Of a stretch of 64,000 nt of DNA, positions 8,599 to 16,585 are shown in pieces (within the stretch, counting starts at the first letter, position 1; the number at the start of each line of letters is the position of its first letter). The stretch spans positions 1 to 64,000 of the forward strand of contig CAKOHH010000002.1 of NCBI GenBank assembly GCA_934085675.1. The letters are read 5' to 3'. Position numbers and translations under genes: made by a program. The DNA is from an uncultured Bacilli bacterium. GTDB taxonomy: Bacteria; Bacillota_I; Bacilli_A; RF39; UBA660. The notes under the pieces are model-generated. The model saw only the letters and a list, made by a program, of their open reading frames with translations, searched no databases and was not told the DNA's origin.

Positions 8599-9279
8599 AT
8601 GAAACATGGCAAATTAATTGTAATGGAAGGTTCATGCGACGGCGTTGGTAAAAGTACCCAGATAGAACTTTTAAAAAAACGACTTTTAAAAGAAGGCTAT
8701 AAAGTACTATGTCATCATTTTCCAAGTTATGATTTATATCAAGGAAGAGGAGTCGAAGAATTTTTAAAAGGAACTTATGGCGCTATTAAAGACCTTTCCC
8801 CTTATTTTATTAATAATTTATATGCTTATGATAGGATGATTACTTGGCAAACTATTTTAAAAAAGGCTTATGATGACGGTTATATCATTTTATTAGACAG
8901 ATATACGACTTCTAGTTTAATATATCAAACAGCTTATTTAAAAGGTGGTAAAGAAAAAGAAAATTTGTTTGATGAAATAGCTACTTTTGAATATGACAAA
9001 CTAGGAACAAAAAGACCGGATAAAGTTATTTTTTTAAATGTTTCGTATACTTTAAACGAAGAGATGCGCAAGAAAAGAAATGCAGATAAAGAAGAAGATA
9101 TTATTGAACAAAATGAAAAGTATTTACGAGAAGTTTATGAAAGTGCTTTATATACGGCTAAGTATTTAAATTGGACGTCTATTATGTGCACTAAAGATGA
9201 TAAACTAAGAACAGTTGAAGAAATTCATGAAGATATTTATAAAAATATTAACGATTTATTAGATGGAAAGAAGGAATAA
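8599..9279 (+). CDS. tmk: Thymidylate kinase (dTMP kinase)
   Basis: Converts dTMP to dTDP for DNA synthesis. The 226-residue protein has the P-loop EGSCDGVGKSTQ at residues 10-21, the DRY motif (LLDRYTTSSLIYQ) near residue 100, and a lid segment with basic residues (RKKRNADKEEDI). The P-loop holds five residues between Gly and Gly-Lys rather than the usual four, because of an extra Cys; I believe similar EGxCDGxGK loops occur in some Firmicutes homologues, but cannot check. The following pseudopilin gene starts 3 bases after the stop, so they are probably co-transcribed. Confidence 0.85.
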   Translation: MKHGKLIVMEGSCDGVGKSTQIELLKKRLLKEGYKVLCHHFPSYDLYQGRGVEEFLKGTYGAIKDLSPYFINNLYAYDRMITWQTILKKAYDDGYIILLDRYTTSSLIYQTAYLKGGKEKENLFDEIATFEYDKLGTKRPDKVIFLNVSYTLNEEMRKKRNADKEEDIIEQNEKYLREVYESALYTAKYLNWTSIMCTKDDKLRTVEEIHEDIYKNINDLLDGKKE

Positions 9280-9282
9280 ACT

Positions 9283-9618
9283 ATGAAAAAAAATGGTTAT
9301 GCAATTCAAGAATTATTAATTTTATTTGCCTTATTAGGGGTTATTTTTGCCGTAGGTATTACTAAAATTAGTTATGCTTTGGAAGATGCTCGAAACGAAG
9401 AAGAAATAAAAGAGGTTGAAGAAAGCAATCTTTTATATGCGGGCGAATTATATGTTAAACAAAATTCGGACAAGTTTACTGAAAAAGACAATTATTTTTA
9501 TGGCAGTGATTTAATAACTAATCAAATTTTAAATGATGATAATAAAGATTATTCAAGTATTAAATTCAAAGCAACTAAAGAAGAAGATGGTTCTTTTAAA
9601 GTGGAGATTGTAAAATAA
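9283..9618 (+). CDS. Type IV pilin-like protein (pseudopilin)
   Basis: The 111-residue product begins MKKNG|YAIQELLILFALLGV. A short basic leader ending in Gly, then an aromatic residue, Glu at mature position +5 and a 20-residue hydrophobic stretch are the hallmarks of class III (prepilin-type) signal sequences. The remainder is a small soluble domain with a helix of alternating Glu/Lys and a tyrosine-rich end. No prepilin peptidase, ATPase or other pilin gene is in the window. It lies between tmk and a nuclease gene, overlapping the latter by 1 base. Exact role unknown; competence-type or adhesive pseudopilus is possible. Confidence 0.6.
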   Translation: MKKNGYAIQELLILFALLGVIFAVGITKISYALEDARNEEEIKEVEESNLLYAGELYVKQNSDKFTEKDNYFYGSDLITNQILNDDNKDYSSIKFKATKEEDGSFKVEIVK

Positions 9619-11459
9619 TGGCTATTACGAAGACAGATTTTTTAGAACTTTCTAGATGTCCTAGATATTCTTTTTTAGAAAATTTAAAGACAAGTGCTTT
9701 AAAACAAGATATGTCTTATGAGGAATATCAAGAAAAAGAAGAACAAAGTAATTTAAAAGAACTATTAGAGGCTATGCTTGATACAAGTGGGGAAATTTAT
9801 TTAGATAAAACAGAAAAAATAAATCAACAATTAATGGCCATGCTTCCTTATTATAAACAAGTTGAATTAGAAGCAGGACGAATTTTTACGGAATATTTTA
9901 AAGGGAAAAGTACTTATGCTTTAGAAACTAAAGAACAAAAAGGTTTTTCTTTTACCTCAGAAAAAGCCAAATATTTATGTTATGTTGATATCTTTAATGA
10001 ACAAGAAGACATGGTTAACATTATTGAAGCAAAAGCCACCACTGCCCGTAAATACATAGAGTTAAAAGCAGGTTATCCGAAAGAAAATAAATATTCTATT
10101 TTTATCAAAAAAAATAATGTTTATTACCTTAAAGGGGAGATTGATTATCCTTTAGAACAAGAAATGCCTAAAGAAAAATATGAGAAAGAAAGAGAAAAAC
10201 TTTTTGATCGTTTTAAATTAGGTAAATATTTTTATGATTTAGCCTTTCAAAGATATGTGATAGAACATGGTAAAGAAAAGTTAAAACCGGTTCATTATTA
10301 CTTAGCAGTATTAAATCCTTCCTATGTTTTTGATGGAACAGAGAAAGATGGTAAACCTTTTTACCATGCTGTTAATAATGAGGAACTTATCAATTTTATT
10401 TGTTGTGATGAAATTACCAAATCTTTACAAAAAGTTATTCAAAAAGATATCGAAATTTTAGAAAATAATCTCTTTAACAAAGAAGATAAAGTTTGTCCAT
10501 TAGGAAATTATTGTTCTTATAAAGAACAAGGAGAATGTAAATACTTTAAAACGGTCTGTGGTCTTAAAATACCTAAGAAAAACAGTAGTTTAAATTATAT
10601 CAATAATGGTTTTGGTTTCCAAGTGGACGGCAAGAGAATAAAGGGCTTAGAACTTATTAATGAAGGATACTTAAAAATGGAAGATATTCCTTTGTCGTGG
10701 CTTACTAAAGAAAATCATCTTATTCAAAGAAATTGTTTAGAAAAACATACAGCATATATCAATAAAGAAAAAATAAGAAAAGCCTTATCTATCATAGAGT
10801 ATCCTATTTATCACTTAGATTTTGAAACATTTCCTTGTCCTTTACCAAGATTTAAGGGTGAGTTTCCTTATATCCAAAGTCCTTTTGAATTTAGTTTACA
10901 TATTGAAAATAGTCCAGGTAGTTGTGATTTAGAAAAAGATAATATTGTTTTTTTAGCTAAAACAACAAAAGATGAACGAGAAGACTTAATAAAAGCATTA
11001 TTAAAATATATTAATCCTAATAAGGGAACCTTATTTGCTCAAAATGTCTCTTTTGAAAAAGGAAGAATTAAAGAACTAGCTTCGATATTTCCTAAATATA
11101 AAGAAGATTTATTAAAAATTTATAATCGAGGTTTTGATTTATTATGGCTTTTAAATAATAATAAAGAATTATATGAAAAGTTAGGTTTTGTTGGTAAAGA
11201 TTTAGAAACATTTAATTTTTATGATGAACGCTTAAGTGGTTCTTTTTCCATAAAAAAGACATTACCCGTTTTTTCATCCTTATCATATGATAATTTAGAT
11301 GTTCATAATGGTACCGAGGCTATCGTTGTTTATGCTAATTATGATAATTATTCCCAAGAAGAACTAGAAAAACAACAAGAAGCTTTAAAAATTTATTGCC
11401 GTCAAGATACGTGGGCCATGGTCGAAATTTTAAATGCCCTCCGCAAACTTGTCAAATAA
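9618..11459 (+). CDS. DUF2779 nuclease with Cas4-like N-terminal domain
   Basis: The 613-residue protein appears to join two nuclease-type domains. The N-terminal part starts with KTDFLELSRCPRYSFLENL, has a PD-(D/E)XK-type core (CYVDIF ... VNIIEAKATT, near residues 115-140), and three cysteines near residues 295-310 (CPLGNYC, then GECKYF). One early Cys plus three late Cys is the iron-sulfur arrangement of Cas4 and AddB. The C-terminal part is DUF2779: YHLDFETF near residue 395, LFAQNVSFEKGRI, and YCRQDTWAMVEIL at the end, which look like the DEDD exonuclease sites. No CRISPR locus is nearby. Function probably DNA repair or defence. Confidence 0.7.
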   Translation: MAITKTDFLELSRCPRYSFLENLKTSALKQDMSYEEYQEKEEQSNLKELLEAMLDTSGEIYLDKTEKINQQLMAMLPYYKQVELEAGRIFTEYFKGKSTYALETKEQKGFSFTSEKAKYLCYVDIFNEQEDMVNIIEAKATTARKYIELKAGYPKENKYSIFIKKNNVYYLKGEIDYPLEQEMPKEKYEKEREKLFDRFKLGKYFYDLAFQRYVIEHGKEKLKPVHYYLAVLNPSYVFDGTEKDGKPFYHAVNNEELINFICCDEITKSLQKVIQKDIEILENNLFNKEDKVCPLGNYCSYKEQGECKYFKTVCGLKIPKKNSSLNYINNGFGFQVDGKRIKGLELINEGYLKMEDIPLSWLTKENHLIQRNCLEKHTAYINKEKIRKALSIIEYPIYHLDFETFPCPLPRFKGEFPYIQSPFEFSLHIENSPGSCDLEKDNIVFLAKTTKDEREDLIKALLKYINPNKGTLFAQNVSFEKGRIKELASIFPKYKEDLLKIYNRGFDLLWLLNNNKELYEKLGFVGKDLETFNFYDERLSGSFSIKKTLPVFSSLSYDNLDVHNGTEAIVVYANYDNYSQEELEKQQEALKIYCRQDTWAMVEILNALRKLVK

Positions 11460-11480
11460 GTGTCAACATTTTCAAGTTTT

Positions 11481-11510
11481 TTGACTATTTTTTGCAATTT
11501 TTAGTATTAT
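11481..11510 (+). promoter_or_regulatory. Promoter for rpoZ
   Basis: TTGACT (11481-11486), 18-nt spacer, TATTAT (11505-11510); 24 bases before the rpoZ start. Confidence 0.65.
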
Positions 11511-11534
11511 ATAGAGGTAAAGGACGTGATTTTT

Positions 11535-11747
11535 ATGTTGTATCCATCCATTGATAAATTGCTTACCATTGTAGATTCTAAGTACAAATTGGTTCATGTA
11601 GCCTCTATTCGGAGTAAACAAATGCTAGAAAACAACCATTATCAAATGGCTGAAAAAGAATATGTTAACAAAAGAACCATTGGTAGAGCACTAGAAGAGT
11701 TGGATAAAGGACTTATCACGGTTATTAGTCATGATAACACGAAGTAA
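11535..11747 (+). CDS. rpoZ: RNA polymerase omega subunit
   Basis: This 70-residue protein has the omega pattern: MLYPSIDKLL at the start, DSKYKLVHVASIRSKQM in the first helix region and KRTIGRALEELDKG near the end, matching Bacillus RpoZ in order and length. Omega helps assemble and stabilise RNA polymerase. I use ATG 11535 because the conserved N-terminus begins there; an in-frame GTG 9 bases upstream has closer spacing to AAAGGA but would add MIF. It has its own promoter. In many Firmicutes rpoZ follows gmk; here it follows an unrelated nuclease gene. Confidence 0.85.
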   Translation: MLYPSIDKLLTIVDSKYKLVHVASIRSKQMLENNHYQMAEKEYVNKRTIGRALEELDKGLITVISHDNTK

Positions 11748-11805
11748 GTCTTTTTTTGTGTCTATTTTTAGCAAATATTAATACCAAACGGTTATACAAA
11801 TATGA

Positions 11806-11811
11806 TACAAT
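11806..11811 (+). promoter_or_regulatory. Extended -10 box before the surface protein gene
   Basis: TGATACAAT (11803-11811) is a TGn-extended -10 box. No good -35 is seen. A similar TATGATACAAT lies before ezrA at the window end. Confidence 0.4.
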
Positions 11812-11881
11812 AATAAAGTAGTAAATACGATAGTTTAAAATTTAGGTCGTGTTACATATTAGTATCAGGAGTGTATATCAA

Positions 11882-13450
11882 ATGAATTCAAAAAAGAAGA
11901 CAATTATAATCTCAATCATTATTTTACTTGTTTTAAGTGCAGCCATTGGTATTTCTTATGCTTATTGGGCTTTAAACTTAAATCAAGATAGTAAAAATGT
12001 GGTGAGCACTAAATGCTTAAATATCTCTTTTACTGAAGGAGATGCCATAAATTTACAAAAAACATATCCTATGGAAGATGAAGAAGGGAAAAAACTAACC
12101 CCTTATACTTTTAACTTAAAAAATGAATGTAATGACAAAGCCAATTATCAAATTAATTTAGAAACTCTAACGGGTTCTACTTTAGATATTAATTATGTCA
12201 AAGTAAAACTAAATAATACCATAAGCATTTTAGGTAGTAACAACGCGGTTACTAAAACATTAGATAATGCCATAGATTCAAGAATGTTAGAAACAGGTAC
12301 TTTAAACGCCAAAGAAACAAAAAGTTATACCTTAAATATATGGCTTTCCAATGATGCTCCAAATGAAACAATGAATAAAAGTTTTGAAGGTAAAATAACG
12401 GTGACAGCAAGTTATCATGCCCCTACAGCCGTGGATATTATTAAAGATTTAGCATCAAAAGCCAGTACTTCTTCAACAGATGTTTATACTGTTCCAGATA
12501 AAACAAGTGATACATGTACTTATACCTTAGCCTATGATGGCACAACAGATAACAATTTAAGATATGTTGGAAAAAATCCTTGTAACTACGTCAAAATAGA
12601 TAATGAGTTTTGGCGCATAATAGGCGTTATGAATAATATAGATGATGGAACTGGAAATAAGGAAAGCAGAATAAAGTTAATAAGAAATGAGTCAATTGGA
12701 AAATACTCATGGGATACATCAGATCCCACAGTCAATAGTGGCTATGGCATCAACGAGTGGAGTCAAGCAGATTTAATGAAACTTTTAAATCCAGGATACG
12801 AAAGAGAAAGTGTTGGTGGTTCCTTGTATTACAATAGTAAATCTGGAACATGTTATAATGGTAGGGCCAATGCGTTAACATCTTGCAATTTTACGAGCAG
12901 TGGATTAAAAACAAATTTAAAGAATTTAGCAGGCAACGCTTTATGGCATACAGGAACGAATGGTACGAATAGTTATACGTCGTCAAGTAATGGTCTGGCA
13001 AGTCATTTTTATAATTATGAAAGAAGTAATAATAATGGAAAGATATGTACGTCTGGTAGTCTTTGTAATGATAATGTAGTAAGAACAACGGCATGGAAAG
13101 GCAAAATTGGTTTAATGTATCCAAGTGATTATGGGTATGCAACTAGTGGTGGAAGTACAAGCGGTAGATTCAACTGTTTGGCCAAAGAATTATATAATTG
13201 GGGTGATAGTTCTTATAGTGATTGTAAGAATAATGATTGGCTTTATAATTCAAACAACAGACAATGGACGATTTTTCCTGGTGCATATTCTACGGATGCT
13301 AATCGCGTTGTTCGTATTGACAACACGGGTGCCGTCCGACGTGATTCATATGTAGATGGCTTAGTTTTTCCAACGGTTTATCTAATATCTTCTACGGCAA
13401 TTACTGATGGTTTAGGAACTAAAGAAAATCCTTATGTCCTTGGAATATAG
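11882..13450 (+). CDS. Anchored surface protein with TasA/camelysin-like and C-type-lectin-like (DUF6273-type) domains
   Basis: A 522-residue protein with a basic N-terminus and one hydrophobic segment (residues 7-27). It then continues SYAYWALNLNQDSKNVVST, a wording common at the signal-peptide junction of TasA/SipW-associated proteins. Residues about 40-190 look like a beta-rich TasA-type domain. The second half begins with NYVKIDNEFWRIIGVM and ends with RQWTIFPGAYS ... RVVRIDNTGAV ... FPTVYLI and KENPYVLGI. It follows the same plan as the 24-31 kb surface proteins and resembles the lectin-like fold used by retroelement target proteins. The codons of the last 35 residues are richer in GC than the rest. 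I set ATG 11882, with GGAG about 10 bases upstream. Confidence 0.6.
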   Translation: MNSKKKTIIISIIILLVLSAAIGISYAYWALNLNQDSKNVVSTKCLNISFTEGDAINLQKTYPMEDEEGKKLTPYTFNLKNECNDKANYQINLETLTGSTLDINYVKVKLNNTISILGSNNAVTKTLDNAIDSRMLETGTLNAKETKSYTLNIWLSNDAPNETMNKSFEGKITVTASYHAPTAVDIIKDLASKASTSSTDVYTVPDKTSDTCTYTLAYDGTTDNNLRYVGKNPCNYVKIDNEFWRIIGVMNNIDDGTGNKESRIKLIRNESIGKYSWDTSDPTVNSGYGINEWSQADLMKLLNPGYERESVGGSLYYNSKSGTCYNGRANALTSCNFTSSGLKTNLKNLAGNALWHTGTNGTNSYTSSSNGLASHFYNYERSNNNGKICTSGSLCNDNVVRTTAWKGKIGLMYPSDYGYATSGGSTSGRFNCLAKELYNWGDSSYSDCKNNDWLYNSNNRQWTIFPGAYSTDANRVVRIDNTGAVRRDSYVDGLVFPTVYLISSTAITDGLGTKENPYVLGI

Positions 13451-13477
13451 GCACTCAAACGGGTGAAAAATAAAATG

Positions 13478-13513
13478 ACTCATAAACTACTTATGAAAGG
13501 AGTGTTTATGAGT
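13478..13513 (+). promoter_or_regulatory. Perfect 10-bp inverted repeat over the ribosome binding site of the M23 gene
   Basis: ACTCATAAAC (13478-13487) pairs perfectly with GTTTATGAGT (13504-13513). The ATG start at 13508 is inside the 3' arm and AAAGGAGTG straddles the loop and stem edge. There is no T run, so it is not a terminator. It could block initiation in RNA or serve as a protein-binding site in DNA. Confidence 0.55.
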
Positions 13514-14293
13514 CGTATTTTATATTCTGGTGAAAATCAAATCACCAATTCTTATCGCGTTCGCGTTCATGAGGCTGTTGATGTTGTTAAAAAATGGTAT
13601 CAAGCTGACACGGTAATTGCCCATTCTGATGGAGTTGTTGTTTTAGTACAAACAGGTCGTAAAACTAGTTTAGGAAGTACTGGTAATGCTTCTTATGGTA
13701 ATTTTGTTAAAATTTTACACCCGAATGGTTACTATACTTTATATGCTCATCTTAGTACAGTTTATGTCAAAAAAGGCCAAAAGGTTTCTAAAGGTGAAAA
13801 AATAGGGTATATGGGTAAAACCGGTAATGCTTATGGTGTTCATCTTCATTTTGAAGTTCGTAATCCTTATAATACTTGTATTGATCCTGTTATGTATTTA
13901 GATAATGATTTACCAAATGAAAGTCGGGAAAAAATTTTATATCAAGCGTATGATAATGTTAAAAAATATTGGCTTCCTAATGTTTCTCTATCGACAAATG
14001 ATTATGCGGGCAACTTTGGTAATGCTATTGGCGGTATTTATTTAGATAAATACCCTATGAGAGTTCATGATAGGATTAAAAAAATGTGGCTTCCTTGGGT
14101 AGAAAATCGTAATGATTATGCGGGTAATCTTGGCAATGATATAGATGGAGTTCAAATAAAAGGGGTTACTTACCGAGTGCATTTAAAAAATGGTCCTTGG
14201 CTTTCATGGGTTTCCAAAGTAGATGATACCCCGAATGGGTATGCTGGCATTTATGGCCGTAGTATTGACGCAATTCAGATAAAAATGAGTTAG
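13508..14293 (+). CDS. M23-family peptidoglycan endopeptidase with ChW-like repeats
   Basis: The first 140 residues are an M23 (LytM/lysostaphin-type) domain: VRVHEAVDVV supplies the first zinc His and Asp, HPNGYYTLYAHLS the middle segment and HLHFEVRNP the HxH pair. All zinc ligands are present, so it should be active. The rest holds three copies of a unit of about 40 residues (YAGNFGNAIGGIYL, YAGNLGNDIDGVQIK, YAGIYGRSIDAIQIK), each preceded by V-H and W-L-x-W-V; these resemble ChW wall-binding repeats. No signal peptide is visible from ATG 13508 (GGAG upstream) or from the alternative ATG 13475. This is odd for a wall enzyme and suggests holin-like or lytic release. Confidence 0.75.
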   Translation: MSRILYSGENQITNSYRVRVHEAVDVVKKWYQADTVIAHSDGVVVLVQTGRKTSLGSTGNASYGNFVKILHPNGYYTLYAHLSTVYVKKGQKVSKGEKIGYMGKTGNAYGVHLHFEVRNPYNTCIDPVMYLDNDLPNESREKILYQAYDNVKKYWLPNVSLSTNDYAGNFGNAIGGIYLDKYPMRVHDRIKKMWLPWVENRNDYAGNLGNDIDGVQIKGVTYRVHLKNGPWLSWVSKVDDTPNGYAGIYGRSIDAIQIKMS

Positions 14294-14319
14294 GTTGACA
14301 CTCTCTTAACGAGTTTTTC

Positions 14320-14348
14320 TTGTATTTAAAAACGATAAATTGTATAAT
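14320..14348 (+). promoter_or_regulatory. Promoter for the sortase operon
   Basis: TTGTAT (14320-14325), 17-nt spacer, TATAAT (14343-14348); 25 bases before the first gene. Confidence 0.6.
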
Positions 14349-14373
14349 ATTCGTGAAAGAGAGAGGAAATAAT

Positions 14374-14889
14374 ATGAAAAAAGGATTTTTAGTGGCATTA
14401 GTTGTTACTCTTATGATGAGTGTTACTAATGTTAGTGCAATGACAAAAGATGAATTGAAAACAAAATTAACCAAGGAGTACACTATTAACGGAGCAACGT
14501 TTAAAGCACGTGCTTCTGATATAGCGCAAATTGAAAGATATTTAGAGCAAAATAATGTTTCAGAAGCTGATGCTGATAAAATTTCTGCAAAAGTAGATGA
14601 AGCCGTAAGTATTATTGAAGCTGGAAATGCTACTAAATTAGAAGAATTAACAACAACAGAAAAAGATAAATTAATTGGGTTATTATCTGATATTTCTAAT
14701 ACAACAAGTGTAAAAGTTACAGTTAATAAAGGTGTTATTACCATTTACAATATTGATGGTACTGAATTTACTAAAATTACAGATATGATCAAACAAACAG
14801 GTGCTAGTTATACTATCGTTATAATTGCTGGTGTTATTTCAATTCTTGGATTCCTAGTTATTGCAAACAAAATGAAAAAAAATGCCTAA
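14374..14889 (+). CDS. Secreted, C-terminally anchored protein; probable sortase substrate
   Basis: A 171-residue protein with a clear signal peptide (MKKGFLVALVVTLMMSVTNVSA, cleavage after SA near residue 22). A helical middle region of about 100 residues has Thr/Lys/Glu-rich segments. The C-terminus is made of IKQTGAS, an 18-residue hydrophobic stretch and the tail KMKKNA. This has the layout of a cell-wall sorting signal, except that Pro is replaced by Lys in the LPxTG-like motif. Its stop overlaps the start of a sortase gene by 8 bases. ATG 14374 is chosen for AGAGGA 9 bases upstream and the fit of the signal peptide. No known domain recognised in the middle. Confidence 0.6.
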   Translation: MKKGFLVALVVTLMMSVTNVSAMTKDELKTKLTKEYTINGATFKARASDIAQIERYLEQNNVSEADADKISAKVDEAVSIIEAGNATKLEELTTTEKDKLIGLLSDISNTTSVKVTVNKGVITIYNIDGTEFTKITDMIKQTGASYTIVIIAGVISILGFLVIANKMKKNA

Positions 14890-15511
14890 GCATTTAAAAC
14901 AGACTATTAAGGAAAGTGTTAAAGAAATTGCACTTTCTCTTTTTATTTCCTCTTTATTTATTTTGGCTTTCTTTTTCTTTTTAGAAAAAAAAGTGAATGT
15001 TTTGTTTTCTTTATTAAATACAATAACGATAACAGAAAAAAAAGAAGAAGATACGCCTTTGTCTTTTGATAATATTAAAAAAAGACTTAAAAATTATCCA
15101 TCTTATGGAACAAAATACGGTACGCTGAAAATTAATGCAATAGGTGTTGATTTGCCTTTGTATCACGGAGATACTTTAGATATCTTAAATTATGGTATTG
15201 GTCATTATGCTGGCAGTTATTTTCCAGGTGAGGGAGGTTCTATTGTTTTAGCAGGTCACAATAATAAAGGCTTTTTAAGAAGGCTTCCTGAGGTTAAAGA
15301 GAAAGATCAAATAATTATAGAAACAACTTATGGTACTTTTTATTATGAAATGATATCTTCTAAAATTATTGATAAAAAAGAAGAATATCTCCTTCCTATT
15401 CAAAATGAAGAAGAACTTTTAATGATTTATACTTGCTATCCCGTAACAGCAATTGGTCTTACTAACCAACGTTATGTTATTTATGCCAAGAGAGTAGAAG
15501 GTGAAGTATGA
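14882..15511 (+). CDS. Sortase, class D-like
   Basis: Sortases are membrane cysteine transpeptidases that link surface proteins to the cell wall. The 209-residue protein has an N-terminal membrane segment (residues 17-35), then a sortase domain with His126 (VLAGHNN), Cys185 (IYTCYP) and Arg197 (NQRYVIYAK), all in the normal order. LKINAIGVDLPLYHG and LNYGIGHY match the class D beta-barrel start. The genes on either side overlap it, making a three-gene operon of substrate, sortase and a membrane protein. Class D versus a related class cannot be settled from sequence alone. Confidence 0.85.
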   Translation: MPKHLKQTIKESVKEIALSLFISSLFILAFFFFLEKKVNVLFSLLNTITITEKKEEDTPLSFDNIKKRLKNYPSYGTKYGTLKINAIGVDLPLYHGDTLDILNYGIGHYAGSYFPGEGGSIVLAGHNNKGFLRRLPEVKEKDQIIIETTYGTFYYEMISSKIIDKKEEYLLPIQNEEELLMIYTCYPVTAIGLTNQRYVIYAKRVEGEV

Positions 15512-16320
15512 AAAAATTAAAAATGATAAGCTATTATATTTTACTCATTTTACTTTGTTTAAATTTGCTTGTTCTAAGTCTTATACTACCTTTAAAATAT
15601 ACTTTATTTAATGAATCATATATGAAACAAGAACTAGAAAAGCAAAATTATGATACAAAAGTTTATGAAGAAATTAAAACCCAAATGAATCATTATCTTA
15701 TTCAATCAGGGTTAGATGAAAGTGTTTTTGATAATATTGTTACCAAAGAAAAAGTAAAAGAAGATATAGACAATAATTTAACTTCTTTATATGAAAATAA
15801 AGAATGTCATATAGATACTACAAGTATTACCAATCAGTTAGAAGAAAATATTGAAAATTATTTAGCATTGCAAAATATTGAAGTTAAAGATATGGCTAGT
15901 TTAAATGCTTTTGTAAAACAAATTGGCAGTATTTATGAAGAAGAACTTAATTTGTATGGTAGTTTTCCTAAACTTCAAAAAGTGATGTTTCCTTTAACTA
16001 AAGTTATTAATGTCATTATGATTATTAATATTTTAATCATACTTGTTACTTTAATACTTATCAAAATTATTTTAAAAAAGAAAGTAGGAAGTGTTCCTTT
16101 CTTAGTTGTTGGTGGATTATTATTTTTAATAAAAAATTATGTTCTCAACCATGTAGATATTGCCCATCTTTTAATTATTGACAAAAATTTTAGTAGTCTT
16201 TTAAGCAGTTTTTTACAGCAATTTTTTAATAACTTAACCATGCTTTCTTATCTTTTCTTAGGTATAGGAATAGGATATCTGTTAGTTTGCTTGTTTTTAA
16301 AGAATATTTTACAAAGATAA
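15508..16320 (+). CDS. Membrane protein of unknown function in the sortase operon
   Basis: The 270-residue product has one N-terminal hydrophobic segment (residues 6-28), an outside loop of about 130 mostly charged residues, then three further hydrophobic segments (roughly residues 168-188, 196-212 and 240-265). It overlaps the sortase stop by 4 bases (ATGA). I do not recognise the family. Its tight linkage suggests it helps sortase-dependent surface display or senses the wall. Confidence 0.6.
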   Translation: MKKLKMISYYILLILLCLNLLVLSLILPLKYTLFNESYMKQELEKQNYDTKVYEEIKTQMNHYLIQSGLDESVFDNIVTKEKVKEDIDNNLTSLYENKECHIDTTSITNQLEENIENYLALQNIEVKDMASLNAFVKQIGSIYEEELNLYGSFPKLQKVMFPLTKVINVIMIINILIILVTLILIKIILKKKVGSVPFLVVGGLLFLIKNYVLNHVDIAHLLIIDKNFSSLLSSFLQQFFNNLTMLSYLFLGIGIGYLLVCLFLKNILQR

Positions 16321-16340
16321 CAAAAAAGTTGTCTTTTTTT
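16315..16340 (+). terminator. Terminator after the sortase operon
   Basis: GATAAC pairs with GTTGTC (one G-T wobble) around an A6 loop, then seven T. Confidence 0.55.
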
Positions 16341-16378
16341 GTCGAACGAAAAAAAATGCTTTTTTTCTTATTTTATGC

Positions 16379-16396
16379 CATAGTATTAATAGGTGA
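16379..16396 (+). promoter_or_regulatory. Possible sporulation-sigma -10 box before a small membrane peptide
   Basis: CATAGTAT at 16379-16386 is followed 4 bases later by AGGTGA. The same close pairing of a CATA-type -10 box and a ribosome binding site precedes ylbD, yqfC and the YlmC-like gene. No -35 element was recognised. Confidence 0.3.
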
Positions 16397-16401
16397 TGAA
16401 A

Positions 16402-16524
16402 ATGCTTATTTTAGGGATACTTTTAACTCTTATTTTATTTTTTCTTTGGTGTTGCCTTAAGGTATCATCACAAGCTGATGAAAAAATGCTTAGTAAAGAA
16501 TACGACAAGAAAGAAAAAAAATAA
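16402..16524 (+). CDS. Small membrane peptide, 40 residues
   Basis: Reads MLILGILLTLILFFLWCCLK followed by a charged tail ending KKEKK. One transmembrane helix and a lysine/glutamate-rich tail make it a single-pass small protein. AGGTGA lies 5 bases before ATG 16402; an earlier ATG at 16396 is too close to the ribosome site. No family recognised. A sigma-E-like box just upstream suggests a sporulation role, which is inference only. Confidence 0.5.
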   Translation: MLILGILLTLILFFLWCCLKVSSQADEKMLSKEYDKKEKK

Positions 16525-16526
16525 CC

Positions 16527-16563
16527 TTTGATACTTGTGTAACTATCAAAAATCGTTTATACT
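16527..16563 (+). promoter_or_regulatory. Promoter with overlapping inverted repeat before the Wzz/BY-kinase genes
   Basis: TTGTGT (16535-16540), 17-nt spacer and TATACT (16558-16563). A perfect 7-bp inverted repeat, TTTGATA (16527-16533) with TATCAAA (16544-16550), brackets the -35 hexamer, an obvious place for a repressor or activator. Confidence 0.6.
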
Positions 16564-16585
16564 ACTTCTGTTAGAGAGGTATATT

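Noticed and set aside
14166..14744. 192-codon reverse frame over the M23 gene end and the sortase substrate
   Set aside because: Overlaps two well-supported genes and a promoter; no ribosome site and no recognisable domain.
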